A DNA stretch of 64,000 nucleotides from Actinophytocola oryzae (GTDB taxonomy: Bacteria; Actinomycetota; Actinomycetes; Mycobacteriales; Pseudonocardiaceae): NCBI RefSeq assembly GCF_004364325.1, contig NZ_SOCP01000022.1, positions 62,001-126,000 of the forward strand, in the 5' to 3' direction. The notes under the pieces were generated by a model that searched no databases, was not told where the DNA came from, and saw nothing but the letters and a program-made list of their open reading frames with translations. The translations under genes and the position numbers were made by a program. The first letter of the stretch is position 1; every line of letters begins with the position of its first letter. Of this stretch, positions 35,339 to 44,233 are shown one piece after another.

Positions 35339-36079
35339 GTGCGCGAACGGACGCTCAGCCCCATCGCGCTGGACTTCGTCTGGGAGGCGCTCGACGCCGG
35401 TGAGCCGCCCTACCCGCTGGAGGTCCAGTCGCATGGGGCGACCGTGGACGGCAGACGCATGCTGCGGCAGCGGGTCCGCGAGGACCTGATCGCCAACCGG
35501 CTGCTCACCCCAGCCGGACGCCTGGAGCCCGAGCTCGAGGAGTGGCTGCTGGCACTGGCCAACGCCGACCTCAGCATCGACTCGGTGTTCCTGCCGGACA
35601 CGGGTGCCGAGCCGGTGCTGGCGCTGGCCGCCAGCGGGCGGGGCGCCGCCGTGCTCGCCGTCCAGCAGAAGAGCGGCCTGCACCTGCGCCCGATCCCCAG
35701 GGACGGCCTGGTGTCGGCCGTCGTCGGCATGCTGCCGCCCGCACGCCGGGGCACCGAGACGTCGATCTCGCTGCCCGCCGCCGAACTCGCCGCGGTCGGC
35801 GGTGGCGTGAACCAGCGGGCCAGTGACGTCGAGACCCGCAAGGCACTCGCCAGGCTGACCGCCCTGCCCAACCAGCGCGGTGGCCAGATCGCGGTCAACA
35901 GCCGTACCGAGATGCGTGGCCGACGCCGCTCGCCGGTGCTGTCCTGGTTCGACAACGAGACCGGCCGCTACCTCACGCAGTCCCGCGCGGACTGGGCGAC
36001 CATCGCCCCTGCCGACGCGGCCACGCTGCGTCAGCGGCTCATCGAGATGACCAGGCTCGTCACAGTAGAGCAGCGCTGA
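35339..36079 (+). CDS. EspG-family ESX secretion chaperone (copy A)
   Basis: 246 residues. Cytosolic chaperone family that in mycobacteria binds PE-PPE pairs and delivers them to the type VII machinery. Matching landmarks shared with copy B (37768) are the PPYPLEV N-terminal strand, DLSIDSVFLPD in the middle and RGGQIAVNS...RRRSPVLSWFDNETGRYL at the C-terminus, the region that packs against PPE helices. GTG start one base after the PPE-like stop, so substrate and chaperone are coexpressed. Confidence 0.88.
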   Translation: MRERTLSPIALDFVWEALDAGEPPYPLEVQSHGATVDGRRMLRQRVREDLIANRLLTPAGRLEPELEEWLLALANADLSIDSVFLPDTGAEPVLALAASGRGAAVLAVQQKSGLHLRPIPRDGLVSAVVGMLPPARRGTETSISLPAAELAAVGGGVNQRASDVETRKALARLTALPNQRGGQIAVNSRTEMRGRRRSPVLSWFDNETGRYLTQSRADWATIAPADAATLRQRLIEMTRLVTVEQR

Positions 36080-36174
36080 CGGAGTTCACCCCAAAGAGAC
36101 AACTTCACGTCATTCCACGCCCCGGTGTGGCAGGTAATGTCCTTTTACCCGCCGCACCGGAAAATGGGAGTGTC

Positions 36175-37764
36175 GTGACTCCGGGTAAGTCCGAACGCAA
36201 GGATAACGAGCGAAAGCTTCGCGAGATAAACGCGAAGAATATCGGGGTACACGCCGGTGGTGGCCCTGTCGAAATACGTATGCTCGACTTCCTCCTGGCC
36301 CACAGCCAGTTCGGCCGCGAGGTCGCAGACCTCGACGAGCTGACGTCGGGTTGGGGAATCCTCGGGGAGGACCCGCCGCCACTCGGGCACAACCCCGTCG
36401 GTATGGCCGTGGCCAGGAGGTTCGTCGCCATGAGCGGCCGGTTCGTCGCCACCCTCCACGACTACGGCGGCAAGCTCCGCGACGCACAGGGCGCCATGGG
36501 CGAGGTCGCGCGGAGCTACGCCGAGACCGACGGGAACGCGGCCGAGATCTTCCGCGATTTCATCGGTTGCCACGGCGGTGTCCCGGCAACCGCGGCCGGT
36601 GTCGGCGGATTCGCCGCTTTCCTCGAGTTGTCCGGCCTGCGAACCGCCGGTTATCCAGAGGACTGGGCACACGAGGACTGGACGCCTGCCGACAAACACG
36701 ACTGGCGCGCCTACAGCAGCACACAGCTCCACCAGTTCGCGACCGAGGGCAACCACCCGGTGCGGGTGTTCGACTCCGTCGGTGAATGGCGGTCCAACAT
36801 GGACTCGCTGAGAAGCTCGACCGCGAACTTCGCGAAGAACGTCGGCGAGCTGATGTCCGCGTGGCAGGGCCCGGCCGCGACCGCGGCCAACGGCGCGCTG
36901 ACGCCACTCGTCGGCTGGGGCGAGGACGCGGAGGGGAACGCGGACCGGCTCCGGACGAACCTGCGGAAGGCCGCCGAGGCCGCGGAGCACCTGAAGCGGA
37001 TGCCCGGCCCGGTGGCGGAGCCGCGCATGTACGACCTGCTCCTCGGAAGCCTCCAGGGCCTGCCGATCGACACCACCGACCTGCGGGCCCAGAAGGACCA
37101 CGCCGCGGCGGTCAAGGCCGAACAGGTGCGGTACATGGAGCAGTACGAGTCCGCCATGACCACCGTGTACGACGACCTGCCCGACTTCCACCTCGCGCCG
37201 GTCGCGGTCGCCGACGACCCAGACCCTGGTGTTCCGGGCCCCGAGAACCGGCCGTATCCCGGCCGCGCGGCAGACACCTCACCGGCGAGCGTTCCCGAGC
37301 AACGGGACGCCTCCGGCGGTGACCTGCCCGGTGACGTGGCGGCGGCGCGGGCGGGCGACGGCGGGACCGTCGCGAGTGGAGCGACGAACCCACCCGGCAG
37401 CGCGACGTTCACATCCACGCCCAACCCGGCCACCGTCGCCAGTGGACCCCTCCACGGCGGTGGCGGGTACACCGCGGGAGGCGCCTTCGGCCCGCGAGGC
37501 ACCTTCGGGCCGGGCGGCTCCGGCCCAAGAGCAGGTGAGGCAGGCCGGGTGGGCGAGGGCCGCGGCGGTACGACCCGCGGCACCACCCCGGGAGCCGTCG
37601 AGCGCCCGGCGGGCAGGCATGGCGTGAGCGGGCCCTCCGGAAGGGGCGGTCGACCTGGGGACGAGGAGGACGTCGAGCACCAGCGTCCCGCCTACCTCGT
37701 GGAGCGGGACCCCGAAGGCACGTTCGGCACCACCGAGCGCACCGCGCCCCCGGTCATCGGCTGA
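36175..37764 (+). CDS. Fused YxxxD helical module plus PPE-like/WXG protein (copy B)
   Basis: 529 residues. Residues ~1-125 correspond to the small protein at 33005 (HNPVGMAVAR, then Y115-A-E-T-D119 matching the YxxxD signal). Residues ~175-375 correspond to the PPE-like protein at 33961: DWRAYSSTQLHQFATEGN versus NWDAYDSEQLYRFATENN, and W230-Q-G232 as the WXG turn. The Gly/Pro/Ala-rich tail ends with RPAYLVERDPEGTFG...TAPPVIG (504-529), nearly the same as copy A. The GTG at 36175 is preceded by GGGAG. No DUF3558 gene accompanies this copy. The EspG copy B gene starts three bases after the stop. Confidence 0.82.
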   Translation: MTPGKSERKDNERKLREINAKNIGVHAGGGPVEIRMLDFLLAHSQFGREVADLDELTSGWGILGEDPPPLGHNPVGMAVARRFVAMSGRFVATLHDYGGKLRDAQGAMGEVARSYAETDGNAAEIFRDFIGCHGGVPATAAGVGGFAAFLELSGLRTAGYPEDWAHEDWTPADKHDWRAYSSTQLHQFATEGNHPVRVFDSVGEWRSNMDSLRSSTANFAKNVGELMSAWQGPAATAANGALTPLVGWGEDAEGNADRLRTNLRKAAEAAEHLKRMPGPVAEPRMYDLLLGSLQGLPIDTTDLRAQKDHAAAVKAEQVRYMEQYESAMTTVYDDLPDFHLAPVAVADDPDPGVPGPENRPYPGRAADTSPASVPEQRDASGGDLPGDVAAARAGDGGTVASGATNPPGSATFTSTPNPATVASGPLHGGGGYTAGGAFGPRGTFGPGGSGPRAGEAGRVGEGRGGTTRGTTPGAVERPAGRHGVSGPSGRGGRPGDEEDVEHQRPAYLVERDPEGTFGTTERTAPPVIG

Positions 37765-37767
37765 GCC

Positions 37768-38478
37768 GTGCCCACCATCAGCACCCGTGCCCTCGCACTC
37801 GTCGCGGACGACCTCGCCATCGACCTGCCCTACCCGATCGAGGCCCCTCGCCACGCCGTCACCGCCGCCGACCGTGCCCGGCTGCGCCGCGAGGTCCAGG
37901 AGGAGCTGAGGGCACAGTCCCTCACCGACCACACCGGACAGGTGATAGAGGACGTCCACGGATGGCTGAACCTTCTGGCCGCCCCGGAGGTCAGCATCGA
38001 CTCCGCGTTCCTTCCCGACCTCGGGGCGACCCCGACCAGGGTCGTCGTCGCGAGGGCAGGCCGTTCGGCCGTCCTGGCCACCCAGCCGGACGACGACCAC
38101 GTCGAACTCCGCCCGGTGCCGTTCGACCGGCTCGGCGACGTGGTCGTCGACCTGCTGCCGCCCGCGGCCAGGGGGACGGAGATGTCACTGTCCCTACCGA
38201 CCGACCACGAGAACGGACCCGCCGAGGACCGCCAGGCGCTCGCCAGGCTCGCCGCCCGGCCGAGGCTGCGGGGCGGCCAGATCGCGGCCAACAGCTTCAG
38301 CCGGATCAGGGGTCGCCGCCGGTCGGCGGTGCTGTCCTGGTTCGACGACGGCACGGGGCGTTACCTCGCCCAGCACCGCGACGGGCGGGACGGGCGCCGA
38401 TGGGTCACAGTGGCGCCCGCCGACACGCCCGTGCTACGGATGAGGATCACCGAGATGGTGGCGGCGGTCACGTCCTGA
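37768..38478 (+). CDS. EspG-family ESX secretion chaperone (copy B)
   Basis: 236 residues. Same family as the 35339 gene: LPYPIEAP, EVSIDSAFLPD, then RGGQIAANS...GRRRSAVLSWFDDGTGRYL. Overall divergence between the two copies is considerable, so they probably serve their own adjacent PPE-like partners. GTG start three bases after the fused protein. It is the last gene of the cassette; ftsH follows after 185 bp, which contains a small hairpin (CCACTCC/GGAGTGG, 38537-38560). Confidence 0.86.
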   Translation: MPTISTRALALVADDLAIDLPYPIEAPRHAVTAADRARLRREVQEELRAQSLTDHTGQVIEDVHGWLNLLAAPEVSIDSAFLPDLGATPTRVVVARAGRSAVLATQPDDDHVELRPVPFDRLGDVVVDLLPPAARGTEMSLSLPTDHENGPAEDRQALARLAARPRLRGGQIAANSFSRIRGRRRSAVLSWFDDGTGRYLAQHRDGRDGRRWVTVAPADTPVLRMRITEMVAAVTS

Positions 38479-38663
38479 CCTGGGCGGATGTGCCGGGAAC
38501 CGATTCGTCCTCTCCTCCGTTGGATCCTTGACGGCGCCACTCCAGCACTTCGCGGAGTGGGAGCCCAACCACGAGCGGTACGCTGGACGGACCGGTATGC
38601 CTCGTCCGGCCAGGTAACACATGCAGTCAGGGAGGGTCGGGCCGCGCCCGCGGCCGTAAGTTG

Positions 38664-40973
38664 ATGGACCGCAAGCGCCTGCTTCGCAACCCGCTGGTGT
38701 GGATCCTGGTGGTGTTGCTTCTCTACTTCCTGATCAGCATGCTGTTCGACGACACCCGCGGGTACACCGAGGTGCCGACGTCGAAAGCGGTGTCGCAGAT
38801 CACCGCCGGCAATGTCGAGAAGGCCGACCTCGAGGACAAGGAACAGCGCCTCAAGCTGACGCTGCGTGACCCGGTCGAGCAGGACGGACAGCGGGTCACC
38901 CAGATCATCACGCAGTTCCCGTCCGCGGCCACCGGCGACATCTACCGGCAGCTCCAGGACCAGATCGACAACAAGACCGAGTTCAACACGACGGTCACCC
39001 AGGAGTCCTTCCTCACCCAGATCCTGATCTTCCTGATCCCGCTGGGCCTGCTCCTCATCCTGCTCATGTGGATGATGAACAACGTGCAGGGCGGCGGGAA
39101 CCGGGTCCTCAACTTCGGCAAGTCGCGTGCCAAGCAGCTGCCGAAGGACATGCCGAAGACGACGTTCTCGGACGTCGCCGGCTGTGACGAGGCGGTCGAG
39201 GAGCTCTACGAGATCAAGGACTTCCTGCAGAACCCCGGCCGCTACCAGGCGCTCGGCGCCAAGATCCCGAAGGGCGTGCTGCTGTACGGCCCGCCGGGAA
39301 CGGGCAAGACGCTGCTGGCCCGCGCGGTCGCGGGCGAGGCCGGGGTGCCGTTCTACTCGATCTCCGGTTCGGACTTCGTCGAGATGTTCGTGGGTGTCGG
39401 CGCGAGCCGCGTCCGCGACCTGTTCGAGCAGGCCAAGCAGAACGCGCCGTGCATCATCTTCGTCGACGAGATCGACGCGGTCGGCCGCCAGCGTGGCGCG
39501 GGCCTCGGCGGCGGGCACGACGAGCGTGAGCAGACGCTGAACCAGCTGCTGGTCGAGATGGACGGCTTCGACGCGCGTGGGGGGATCATCCTCATCGCCG
39601 CGACCAACCGGCCCGACATCCTCGACCCCGCGCTGCTGCGTCCCGGCCGCTTCGACCGGCAGATCCCGGTGTCCGTGCCCGACCTGATGGGTCGCAAGAA
39701 GATCCTCGAGGTCCACTCCAAGGGCAAGCCGCTCGACCCCGACGCCGACCTCGACGGGCTCGCCAAGCGCACGGTCGGCATGTCCGGCGCCGACCTGGCC
39801 AACGTCATCAACGAGGCCGCCCTGCTCACCGCGCGCACCAACGGCACGATGATCAACGGTGCCGCGCTGGAGGAGTCGGTCGACCGCGTGATCGGCGGCC
39901 CGGCCCGCAGGAGCCGGATCATCTCCGAGAAGGAGAGGAAGATCACGGCCTACCACGAGGGCGGGCACGCGCTCGCCGCGTGGGCCATGCCGGACCTGGA
40001 GCCGGTCTACAAGCTGACGATCCTGCCGCGCGGCAGGACGGGAGGGCACGCGCTTGTCGTCCCCGAGGACGACAAGCAGCTCATGACCCGCTCGGAGATG
40101 ATCGCGCGCCTGGTGTTCGCGCTCGGCGGACGCTCCGCGGAGGAGCTGGTGTTCCACGAGCCCACCACGGGTGCCTCGTCGGACATCGAGCAGGCCACCA
40201 AGATCGCGAAGGCCATGGTCACCGAGTACGGCATGTCCGCACGGCTCGGCGCGGTCAAGTACGGCCAGGACCAGGGCGACCCGTTCCTCGGCCGCTCGAT
40301 GGGCCACGCGCCGGACTACTCGCTCGAGGTAGCGCACGAGATCGACGAGGAAGTGCGCAAGCTCATCGAGGCCGCGCACACCGAGGCGTGGGACGTGCTC
40401 AACACCTACCGCGACATCCTCGACACCCTCGTGATGGAGCTTCTCGAGAAGGAGACGCTGCAGCGCAGGGACCTGGAGCGGATCTTCGCCGGGGTGGAGA
40501 AGCGGCCGAGGATCACGGCGTTCAACGAGTTCGGTGGCCGCACGCCCTCGGACAAGCCGCCGATCAAGACGCCCGGTGAGCTGGCCAAGGAACGTGGCGA
40601 GCCGTGGCCGCCGGTCCAGGAGGAGGCACCGACGCCGGTGCGTACCGCCCCTGGCGGTGGCGAGCTGCCCGGCGGACCTCCGCACTCGAACCCCGAGCCC
40701 AACGGCGCCGGCCCCAACGGCCTCCCGCAGCCCGGTCCTCGGCCGGGTGGCTACGGCCAGCCGTACCCGCCGAACTACGGGGACCCGCGCGGCAACTCGG
40801 GCCCGCCGAACTACGGCGCACCTCCCGGGTGGACCCCGGCGACCACGCCGCAGGGCAACAGCCAGCCGTGGCGTCCGTCGTGGGACGCGCAGCCCGAGCG
40901 GCCGGCCGAACAGGACCGTCCACAGGATGGGACGGACCGTCGCGACGGTCCCGAATGGGATAGTGGTCGCTGA
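38664..40973 (+). CDS. ftsH: ATP-dependent zinc metalloprotease FtsH
   Basis: 769 residues. Membrane-anchored AAA+ protease that degrades misfolded and short-lived membrane and cytosolic proteins. Two transmembrane helices (about 9-29 and 110-132) flank a periplasmic-side domain; Walker A GPPGTGKT is at 209-216, Walker B IIFVDEIDA and the SRH ATNRPDILDPALLRPGRFD follow; the zinc motif HEGGH is at 431-435. A Pro/Gly/Asn-rich tail of ~140 residues extends the C-terminus, as in other actinobacteria. ATG at 38664; no good Shine-Dalgarno sequence at normal spacing (GGAGGG lies ~26 bases up). folE starts 49 bases after the stop. Confidence 0.96.
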   Translation: MDRKRLLRNPLVWILVVLLLYFLISMLFDDTRGYTEVPTSKAVSQITAGNVEKADLEDKEQRLKLTLRDPVEQDGQRVTQIITQFPSAATGDIYRQLQDQIDNKTEFNTTVTQESFLTQILIFLIPLGLLLILLMWMMNNVQGGGNRVLNFGKSRAKQLPKDMPKTTFSDVAGCDEAVEELYEIKDFLQNPGRYQALGAKIPKGVLLYGPPGTGKTLLARAVAGEAGVPFYSISGSDFVEMFVGVGASRVRDLFEQAKQNAPCIIFVDEIDAVGRQRGAGLGGGHDEREQTLNQLLVEMDGFDARGGIILIAATNRPDILDPALLRPGRFDRQIPVSVPDLMGRKKILEVHSKGKPLDPDADLDGLAKRTVGMSGADLANVINEAALLTARTNGTMINGAALEESVDRVIGGPARRSRIISEKERKITAYHEGGHALAAWAMPDLEPVYKLTILPRGRTGGHALVVPEDDKQLMTRSEMIARLVFALGGRSAEELVFHEPTTGASSDIEQATKIAKAMVTEYGMSARLGAVKYGQDQGDPFLGRSMGHAPDYSLEVAHEIDEEVRKLIEAAHTEAWDVLNTYRDILDTLVMELLEKETLQRRDLERIFAGVEKRPRITAFNEFGGRTPSDKPPIKTPGELAKERGEPWPPVQEEAPTPVRTAPGGGELPGGPPHSNPEPNGAGPNGLPQPGPRPGGYGQPYPPNYGDPRGNSGPPNYGAPPGWTPATTPQGNSQPWRPSWDAQPERPAEQDRPQDGTDRRDGPEWDSGR

Positions 40974-41022
40974 GCAGGGGTCAAGATCGGAGCCTGGCCC
41001 CCTCGGCGACCGGAGGCAGGCT

Positions 41023-41643
41023 GTGACGGTAAACGGGTCCCGCCGGGGCCCGCTGTACACCGGCGGGTCCGTGTTCGACCAGGAACGTGCCGAGAGGGCG
41101 GTCCGGGAGCTGTTGCTCGCGTGTGGCGAGAACCCGGACCGCGACGGCCTTCAGGACACCCCGCAACGGGTGGCCAGGGCGTACCTCGAGATGTTCGCCG
41201 GTCTGTACACCGACCCCGACGAGGTGCTGGACCGCACCTTCGACGAGTGCCACGACGAGCTGGTGCTGGTCACCGACATCCCGATGTACTCGACGTGTGA
41301 GCACCACCTCGTGCCGTTCCACGGCACCGCCCACGTCGGCTACATCCCCAACGAGCAGGGCAAGGTGACCGGTCTCTCGAAGATCGCGCGCCTCGTCGAC
41401 CTCTACGCGAAGCGCCCCCAGGTGCAGGAGCGGCTGACCTCCCAGATCGCCGACGCGCTGGTCCGCAAGCTGTCGCCGCGCGGCGTGATCGTCGTGGTCG
41501 AGGCCGAGCACCTCTGCATGGCCATGCGCGGTGTCCGCAAGCCGGGTGCCCGCACGACGACCTCGGCCGTGCGGGGCATTTTCCGCAGCTCCGCGACGTC
41601 CCGCTCGGAGGCCCTGGCACTGATCAACGGGCGCACCAAGTGA
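41023..41643 (+). CDS. folE: GTP cyclohydrolase I
   Basis: 206 residues. First step of folate synthesis, GTP to dihydroneopterin triphosphate. Zinc and active-site signature: YSTCEHHLVPFHGTAHVGYIP, then GLSKIARLVDLYAKRPQVQERL and EAEHLCMAMRGVRKPG with the second cysteine. The GTG at 41023 has GGAGG at 41012-41016. Its TGA overlaps the folP GTG, starting a chain of coupled fol genes. Confidence 0.97.
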   Translation: MTVNGSRRGPLYTGGSVFDQERAERAVRELLLACGENPDRDGLQDTPQRVARAYLEMFAGLYTDPDEVLDRTFDECHDELVLVTDIPMYSTCEHHLVPFHGTAHVGYIPNEQGKVTGLSKIARLVDLYAKRPQVQERLTSQIADALVRKLSPRGVIVVVEAEHLCMAMRGVRKPGARTTTSAVRGIFRSSATSRSEALALINGRTK

Positions 41644-42470
41644 TCCGCGCGCTGCCCCGTCCCGGCCGCTGTGCGGTGGTGGGTGTGTTGAACGTCACGC
41701 CCGACTCCTTCTCGGACGGCGGCCGCTACCTCCACCTCGACGACGCCCTCAACCACGGCGTCGACATGTGGACGGAGGGCGCCGACCTCGTCGACGTCGG
41801 CGGCGAGTCCACCCGCCCCGGCGCCGACCGAGTGGCCCCCGAGGTCGAGATCGCCAGGATCCTGCCGGTGATCACGGGTCTTTCGGCGGCGGGCGTCGCG
41901 GTGTCGGTGGACACCACCCGTGCGCGGGTGGCGGAGGCCGCACTGTCGGCGGGCGCGGTGGTCGTGAACGACGTGTCGGGCGGCCTGGCCGACCCGGACA
42001 TGGGCAGGGTCGTGGCCGAGGCAGGCGTGCCGTGGATCCTCATGCACTGGCGCGGCTACTCGAAGGACATGGACTCTCTGGCCACCTACGACGACGTGGT
42101 CGCGGACGTCAAAGCCGAGCTGTCCGCGCGGGTCGACGCCGCGCTCGCGGCAGGGGTGTCCTCCGACGCGCTCGTCCTGGACCCGGGCCTCGGCTTCGCG
42201 AAGAAGGCCCACCACAACTGGGAGCTGCTGCGCAGTCTGGACGCACTGATGGCGCTGGGCTTCCCGGTGCTGGTCGGCGCCTCCCGCAAACGCTTTCTCG
42301 GCACGCTCCTCGCGGACAAGGAAGGCGTGCCGCGCTCGCCTGACGGCCGCGAGGAGGCCAGCGCGGCGATCTCGGCACTCGTGGCGTCGGCGGGTGCGTG
42401 GGGTGTCCGCGTGCACGACGTCCGGCGCTCGCTGGACGCCGTGAAGGTGGCGGAGGCGCTGAATGGCTGA
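41640..42470 (+). CDS. folP: Dihydropteroate synthase
   Basis: 276 residues. Condenses p-aminobenzoate with dihydropterin pyrophosphate; sulfonamide target. Signature VVGVLNVTPDSFSDGGRY and DLVDVGGESTRPGA lie in the first 65 residues; VNDVSGG, LDPGLGFAKKAHHNW and GASRKRFLG complete the active site. The GTG start overlaps the folE stop by four bases and the folB start overlaps its own stop. Confidence 0.97.
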   Translation: MIRALPRPGRCAVVGVLNVTPDSFSDGGRYLHLDDALNHGVDMWTEGADLVDVGGESTRPGADRVAPEVEIARILPVITGLSAAGVAVSVDTTRARVAEAALSAGAVVVNDVSGGLADPDMGRVVAEAGVPWILMHWRGYSKDMDSLATYDDVVADVKAELSARVDAALAAGVSSDALVLDPGLGFAKKAHHNWELLRSLDALMALGFPVLVGASRKRFLGTLLADKEGVPRSPDGREEASAAISALVASAGAWGVRVHDVRRSLDAVKVAEALNG

Positions 42471-42828
42471 CCGCATCACCCTGACCGGCCTGCGGGTGCG
42501 TGCCCACCACGGCGTCTTCGAGCACGAGAAGCGTGACGGGCAGGAGTTCGTCGCGGACGTGACCGTGTGGCTGGACGTGCCGGACACCGACGACCTCGCC
42601 GACACCGTCCACTACGGCGAGCTGGCCGAGCGCGTGGCCGCGGTCGTCGGCGGCCCCTCCCGCGACCTCATCGAGACGGTCGCGATCGAGGCCGCCGAGG
42701 ACCTGATGCGGTGGCAGCCCCGGCTGCACGCGGCGGAGGTCACCATCCACAAGCCGAACGCGCCGATCGGCCTGCCGTTCGCGGACGTCGCCGTGACGAT
42801 CCGCCGATCGAGGAAGCGCACCGGATGA
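42463..42828 (+). CDS. folB: Dihydroneopterin aldolase
   Basis: 121 residues. Converts dihydroneopterin to 6-hydroxymethyl-dihydropterin. Typical RVRAHHGVFEHEKRDGQEFVADV start and the C-terminal VTIHKPNAPIGLPFADVAVTI. ATG at 42463 overlaps folP by eight bases; the stop overlaps the folK ATG (ATGA). Confidence 0.96.
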   Translation: MADRITLTGLRVRAHHGVFEHEKRDGQEFVADVTVWLDVPDTDDLADTVHYGELAERVAAVVGGPSRDLIETVAIEAAEDLMRWQPRLHAAEVTIHKPNAPIGLPFADVAVTIRRSRKRTG

Positions 42829-43316
42829 CGCGCGCGGTCCTGTCCATCGGCTCGAACACGGGCGACCGGTTCGCCTACCTGAAGCTCGCCGTCGACGGTC
42901 TCCGCGACGTCCTGGTGAAGGTGTCCCCGGTGTACGAGACCGCGCCGTGGGGCGTGACCGACCAGCCGGACTTCCTCAACGCGGTCCTGGTCGTCGAGTC
43001 CCCCTCGACAGACGAGTGGGGCTGGCTGTCCCGTGCCCACGACCTGGAACAGGCCGCGGGCCGGGTCCGCGAGCGGCACTGGGGACCACGCACCCTCGAC
43101 GTGGACGTGGTGACGGTCGACGGGGTGACCAGTGACCACCCCGACCTCCTGCTCCCGCACCCCGGCACGCCGTCGAGGGCGACCGTGCTGATCCCGTGGC
43201 TGGCCATCGAGCCGGACGCGGAGCTGCCCGGCCACGGCCCGATCGCGGCGCTCCTCGCCGCCCTGTCGGAGAACGACCGGGCGGACGTGGAGGAACGGCC
43301 GGACCTATCCCTGTGA
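42825..43316 (+). CDS. folK: 2-amino-4-hydroxy-6-hydroxymethyldihydropteridine pyrophosphokinase
   Basis: 163 residues. Transfers pyrophosphate from ATP to hydroxymethyl-dihydropterin. Motifs: LSIGSNTGDRFAYL, YETAPWGVTDQPDFLNAV, and RERHWGPRTLDVDVV with the catalytic Asp pair. ATG overlaps the folB stop by four bases. In mycobacteria folK is followed directly by the DUF3180 gene; here a minus-strand MerR gene, whose 3' end overlaps folK by 12 bases, is inserted. Confidence 0.97.
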   Translation: MTRAVLSIGSNTGDRFAYLKLAVDGLRDVLVKVSPVYETAPWGVTDQPDFLNAVLVVESPSTDEWGWLSRAHDLEQAAGRVRERHWGPRTLDVDVVTVDGVTSDHPDLLLPHPGTPSRATVLIPWLAIEPDAELPGHGPIAALLAALSENDRADVEERPDLSL

Positions 43317-44225
43317 GGCCCGCAGCGCGGCGATGATCCACTCCGCCGCCGGGACCTGTGACGGCCACTGCGGCCAGCCGTTGATCGTCGCCATCAGCTG
43401 CCAGTACCGCTCGGCGCGTGCGTCCGTGCCTGCGGCCAGCTCGTCGGCCACCGTGGCGGCCGGCTTCCCGTACGCCCCGGTCAGCTCGCCGGCCAGTGCC
43501 TGCCCCGCGGGGGAGGACGGCGACTCGCCGCTCGACAGTGCCGCGGTGGCCCTGGTCGTCCAGCCGAGCCACTGGTCGCGAGCCTCGCCGAACGGCTTGT
43601 CCATCGGCTCGCCCTCGGCCCGCCTCGCCGCGTGCTCCTCGCTCATGGCCCGGATGCGGGCCCGAAAGTCCTTGTCGCGCACCAGCTCCGCGAGCTCCAG
43701 CCACGCCTCCAACTGCTCGGGGCTCGGATCGTCCGGCAGCACCGGCTTCGCCGAGCGCATGCCCGTCGCGAACTCGGGGTTGATGTCCAGCCCCGCGTTC
43801 ACCTCGTCCCAGAAGTCGTCGATGACCGCCGCGCGTTCGGCGTCCGTCATCGATGCCAGGTCCTTCATCAGTCGCACTCCGTCCAGTTCGGTTCTGGTCC
43901 TGGCGATCGCGCGCAGCACGGCACGCCGCAGCTGCAGTACCCGGATCTGCTCGTCGAGCAGGTCGACGTGCTGTCGCGCCAGGTCGGCCACCGGGCGCGC
44001 GCCCGCGAGCGCGGCCTCCGCGTCCGGCAGACCGAGACCCAGCTCCCGCAGGGTGCGCAGCAGCTCGAGGCGTGCCAGCGACGCGCCGTCGTACAGCCGG
44101 TAGCCGGCGTCGGTGCGGTGCGCGGGAGGCAGCAGGCCCTCGTCCGAGTAGAACCGGATCGTGCGTGTGGTCAGGCCCGTTCGCCTGGCCAGCTCGCCGA
44201 TCGTCAGGAACCCCATGTGCGCCAT
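43305..44225 (-). CDS. MerR-family transcriptional regulator with large C-terminal domain
   Basis: 306 residues. The N-terminal MerR winged helix is LTIGELARRTGLTTRTIRFYSDEGLLPPAHRTDAGYRLYD, followed by a dimerisation coiled coil to ~residue 105 and a ~190-residue helical effector domain of unknown ligand, without a cysteine metal site. The ATG at 44225 has GGAGGG six bases upstream; the longer frame would run through the operator-like palindrome. It probably regulates itself and perhaps the divergent DUF3180 gene through that palindrome. Confidence 0.85.
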   Translation of the reverse strand: MAHMGFLTIGELARRTGLTTRTIRFYSDEGLLPPAHRTDAGYRLYDGASLARLELLRTLRELGLGLPDAEAALAGARPVADLARQHVDLLDEQIRVLQLRRAVLRAIARTRTELDGVRLMKDLASMTDAERAAVIDDFWDEVNAGLDINPEFATGMRSAKPVLPDDPSPEQLEAWLELAELVRDKDFRARIRAMSEEHAARRAEGEPMDKPFGEARDQWLGWTTRATAALSSGESPSSPAGQALAGELTGAYGKPAATVADELAAGTDARAERYWQLMATINGWPQWPSQVPAAEWIIAALRASQG

Positions 44226-44233
44226 GCTCAACC

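Noticed and set aside
33005..38478. Type VII island as a recent horizontal insertion
   Set aside because: No integrase, transposase, tRNA or direct repeats at its borders, and composition and codon use look like the flanks; the matching mycobacterial locus favours old positional conservation.
38361..41060. 899-codon minus-strand open frame opposite ftsH
   Set aside because: Shadow of ftsH, whose motifs are complete on the plus strand.
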